A stretch of 64,000 nucleotides of DNA, from NCBI GenBank assembly GCA_000827205.1, contig KN832556.1, forward strand, positions 1,759,272 to 1,823,271, read 5' to 3'. Positions 62,127 to 64,000 of this stretch are shown piece by piece; the stretch's first letter is position 1; every line of letters begins with the position of its first letter. Under the pieces are notes generated by a model that saw nothing but the letters and a program-made list of their open reading frames with translations, did not search any database and was not told the origin of the DNA. This stretch comes from Plicaturopsis crispa FD-325 SS-3. Lineage: Eukaryota; Basidiomycota; Agaricomycetes; Amylocorticiales; Amylocorticiaceae. The translations under genes and the position numbers were made by a program.

Positions 62127-62894
62127 ATGGCCTCGTTCATCCAGCTCTACGGCTTTGCGAAACAGCCCGACGATTCCTCCGCGTCAGGCTTCTGCCAAAA
62201 GCTCGAAACATTCTTTCGCGCTGCCAACATCGAAGGGTACACCCATGTGGCGACAATCCCGCCTAAAGCCCCCAAGGGCAAGCTGCCCTACATCAGCCTC
62301 GAGCGCGACGGAAAGACGGAAGTCATCCCCGACACGCACTTCATCGTTGAGCACCTCGTGCGTACGGGTGTAGCACCTGACCTCGACGCGTCGCTTACGC
62401 CGGTGCAACGCGCCGAGTCGCGCGCGTGGGAGGCGTGGACGGAGGAGCGCATGTACCCGGCGATTGTGCATACGCGCATGGGGCGGCCGCACAACTTTGC
62501 GACGCTCCAAGCCGGTTTGCCCGTCCCCGCTCCGCTGCGTCCGTTGGTGGGGTGGTACCTCCGCAGACAGATCCTCTCGTCGCTTTGGTACCAGGGCGTG
62601 GGTCGCCACTCTTCTAAAGAGATCGATTCTTTCATTCGGGAGTGGGTGGACGCGCTGGCGGATAGGTTGGAGGATGCTGCAGAGAAGGGAGGATTTTTCC
62701 ACGGCAGCGAACCAACTATGGTTGACGTTGTCGTGTACGGCTTCCTAGCCAACATGTTCTGCGCCGGGGGGAAGATGAACAAGGAGATGACGGAGATGCT
62801 GCTGGGAAAAGTCATCATCAGGCGCTACGTAGCGACATTGACGCGCCGCTGGTTCCCGGAATACGATGCTACGGTGTTAAGAATTGTCGCATAG
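62127..62894 (+). CDS. GST-fold protein of the FAXC/metaxin-like family, intronless
   Basis: The start at 62127 gives MASFIQLYGFAKQPDDSSAS; an ATG 27 bases earlier is in frame but less likely. The N-terminal thioredoxin-like half runs through FCQKLETFFRAANIEGYTHV, PPKAPKGKLPYISLERDGK and EVIPDTHFIVEHLV. The helical GST-C half has AESRAWEAWTEERMYPAIVH, LVGWYLRRQILSSLWYQGVG, EIDSFIREWVDALADRLEDA, GFFHGSEPTMVDVVVYGFLA and ends YDATVLRIVA. This order fits the fungal relatives of Failed axon connections/metaxin rather than classical detoxifying GSTs. At 255 residues with no intron it stands out among its intron-rich neighbours. A mitochondrial-membrane or glutathione-linked role is possible but unproven. 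Confidence 0.85.
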   Translation: MASFIQLYGFAKQPDDSSASGFCQKLETFFRAANIEGYTHVATIPPKAPKGKLPYISLERDGKTEVIPDTHFIVEHLVRTGVAPDLDASLTPVQRAESRAWEAWTEERMYPAIVHTRMGRPHNFATLQAGLPVPAPLRPLVGWYLRRQILSSLWYQGVGRHSSKEIDSFIREWVDALADRLEDAAEKGGFFHGSEPTMVDVVVYGFLANMFCAGGKMNKEMTEMLLGKVIIRRYVATLTRRWFPEYDATVLRIVA

Positions 62895-63202
62895 ACTACG
62901 CATGTAGCACAACCGTGTTTCGCAAACAATGTTGGAAGTACTATGGGGGTAACAATGACATTCAGAAGTGTTCAGCATATACTTTACGAACTGGGAAGCA
63001 GAATGAAAACCAAAATTTGCATACCTTGGCCGAGTATGTACCGCCGATATCGTTACCGTATTATCTGGTTCGGGGATGGAGGCTGGAGGAGAATGCCGAT
63101 TTGAAGTGTACGACGCCAGGCCATGGGAGAGGGTCCACAGCAGTGACCGGTGACTATGTCTGTCGTGTCCAAGGGCATGGGCACTGATGACTGTCGGAGA
63201 GT
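62895..63202. other. Convergent intergenic region
   Basis: The GST-fold gene and the minus-strand unknown gene end toward each other across 308 bp. Nothing beyond 3' UTR sequence is seen. Confidence 0.5.
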
Positions 63203-63752
63203 TCAGATTGGGTTATGTGGCATGTTGAGAGGGAGATGGATGCTCTTGGGGATAAATACGACCCTAATCTTTTCGATATTGTCCACGAGCTCCGGCCAAC
63301 CGCTCTCATCGAGCAGCACAGGACCATGCCCAGTACCACCAGGGTAGGTACGGCAAAAGGTCGCATACATAGACACGCTGGGCGCCCAGCGCGTCATGAA
63401 AGGCGTGGGAGCCGTCACCCAGTCGTCCTCGATAGAGAACCTGTCGGTGAAAAGGCGGGTTACCTCCTAGCACATCACATATAGGATCAGTGACGCGAAC
63501 AGAGCGATACGCGGAACGCACCTCGTAGCTCATAGATTTCAGAGTCAAACGCCCATATACACGCCTCCGGCCATTTCCCTTGACAAATATTTGTGGGGGG
63601 ATCAAAGCTGGCGCGTCCGCGAGGAAATTGCGCAGCACCGTGAGGGCCGCGATGACTTCGGAAGGGTTCTGGTGATTGGTGGTATCGATTTGGACTCGGT
63701 AAGGGTCAAGTGAACGAGGGGATTCTGGAGTCCGATTGGATTGACCTGACAT
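63203..63752 (-). CDS. Two-exon protein of unknown function, 164 residues
   Basis: I do not recognise the family. Exon 1 (63522-63752) begins MSGQSNRTPESPRSLDPYRV and includes EVIAALTVLRNFLADAPALI and RRRVYGRLTLKSMSYE. A 55-bp intron (gtgcgt donor, tgctag acceptor) joins in phase 0 to exon 2 (63203-63466), which reads EVTRLFTDRFSIEDDWVTAP, TPFMTRWAPSVSMYATFCRT, GPVLLDESGWPELVDNIEKI and ends LPLNMPHNPI. The splice sites, phase and composition are convincing. There is no signal peptide or membrane helix. It is complete within the window. It may be a lineage-restricted Agaricomycete protein. Confidence 0.6.
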
Positions 63753-64000
63753 GGCTAAGTATCAGTATTCGCCTTTGAAGGGCGAGACCTAGAGTGCGAG
63801 GTAAGCTTCAATGGCGGGCTACGAGTATGACCGCGGCAGTCACTAGACGCCCTGGGAGTGTATCGATTGACGCCGCCTCGAGGCTCGCGCGCGGTGGCGT
63901 GCCATGGCACGTGCGCATGGACACGATGAGTAGCCCCCAAGATGCCAGGAAAATGGTCAAAACCATTAGTGCTTTTACAATACAATACCCACGACAGAAA
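63753..64000. other. Window end, upstream of the unknown gene
   Basis: This holds the promoter side of the preceding minus-strand gene. No further gene could be read before the window edge. Confidence 0.4.

Overview
This window is nuclear DNA from a filamentous basidiomycete, most likely a mushroom-forming Agaricomycete. Genes are packed on both strands and split by many short GT-AG introns (typically about 50-70 bp). The gene set is typically fungal: a plasma-membrane H+-ATPase, an LRR adenylate cyclase, Zn2Cys6 regulators, an ArAE-family membrane protein, a DOMON-cytochrome b561 protein, class 3 lipases and a pepsin-like protease. No bacterial operon, CRISPR, rRNA or convincing tRNA was seen. 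All assignments come from reading motifs in translated exons; no database search was possible.

Layout. 0.1-10.6 kb: a HIT zinc-finger protein (+), then on the minus strand an RNA exonuclease Rex1, an NADP-dependent oxidoreductase, a small two-exon protein, a DOMON-b561 protein and an API5-like protein. 10.9-18.2 kb (+): a large ArAE-type membrane protein and a secreted, probably GPI-anchored aspartic protease. 18.2-21.8 kb holds no gene I can support. 21.8-30.4 kb: a Zn2Cys6 regulator with a GC-AG intron, a 15-bp minisatellite, a Chk2/Cds1 checkpoint kinase with two MCB-like boxes upstream, and a second regulator (-) whose zinc cluster is at the C-terminus. 30.4-33.2 kb is another gene-poor stretch.

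33.2-38.4 kb: signal peptidase subunit 3 (-), a weak small-gene candidate (-), homocysteine S-methyltransferase (+) and ribosomal protein S0/uS2 (+). 38.9-42.2 kb (+): two tandem class 3 lipases, the first of which looks damaged. 42.5-51.0 kb: a GPT2/SCT1-type sn-1 acyltransferase (-), a small two-exon gene (-) and the H+-ATPase (+). 52.1-57.9 kb (-): adenylate cyclase. Its upstream region, shared with a NIPA-type magnesium transporter (58.8-61.5 kb, +), carries a 482-bp miniature DNA transposon with 33-bp inverted ends and a perfect 10-bp target duplication. The window closes with an intronless GST-fold protein (+) and a 164-residue protein of unknown function (-).

The genes do not form one pathway. 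Most are housekeeping or signalling genes (snoRNP assembly, RNA maturation, ER signal-peptide cleavage, translation, membrane energisation, cAMP signalling, DNA-damage checkpoint) mixed with secreted or environmental functions (lipases, protease, DOMON-b561, transporters). The best targets for follow-up are the miniature transposon, the decaying lipase pair, the unrecognised two-exon proteins, and the MCB pair in front of the checkpoint kinase.
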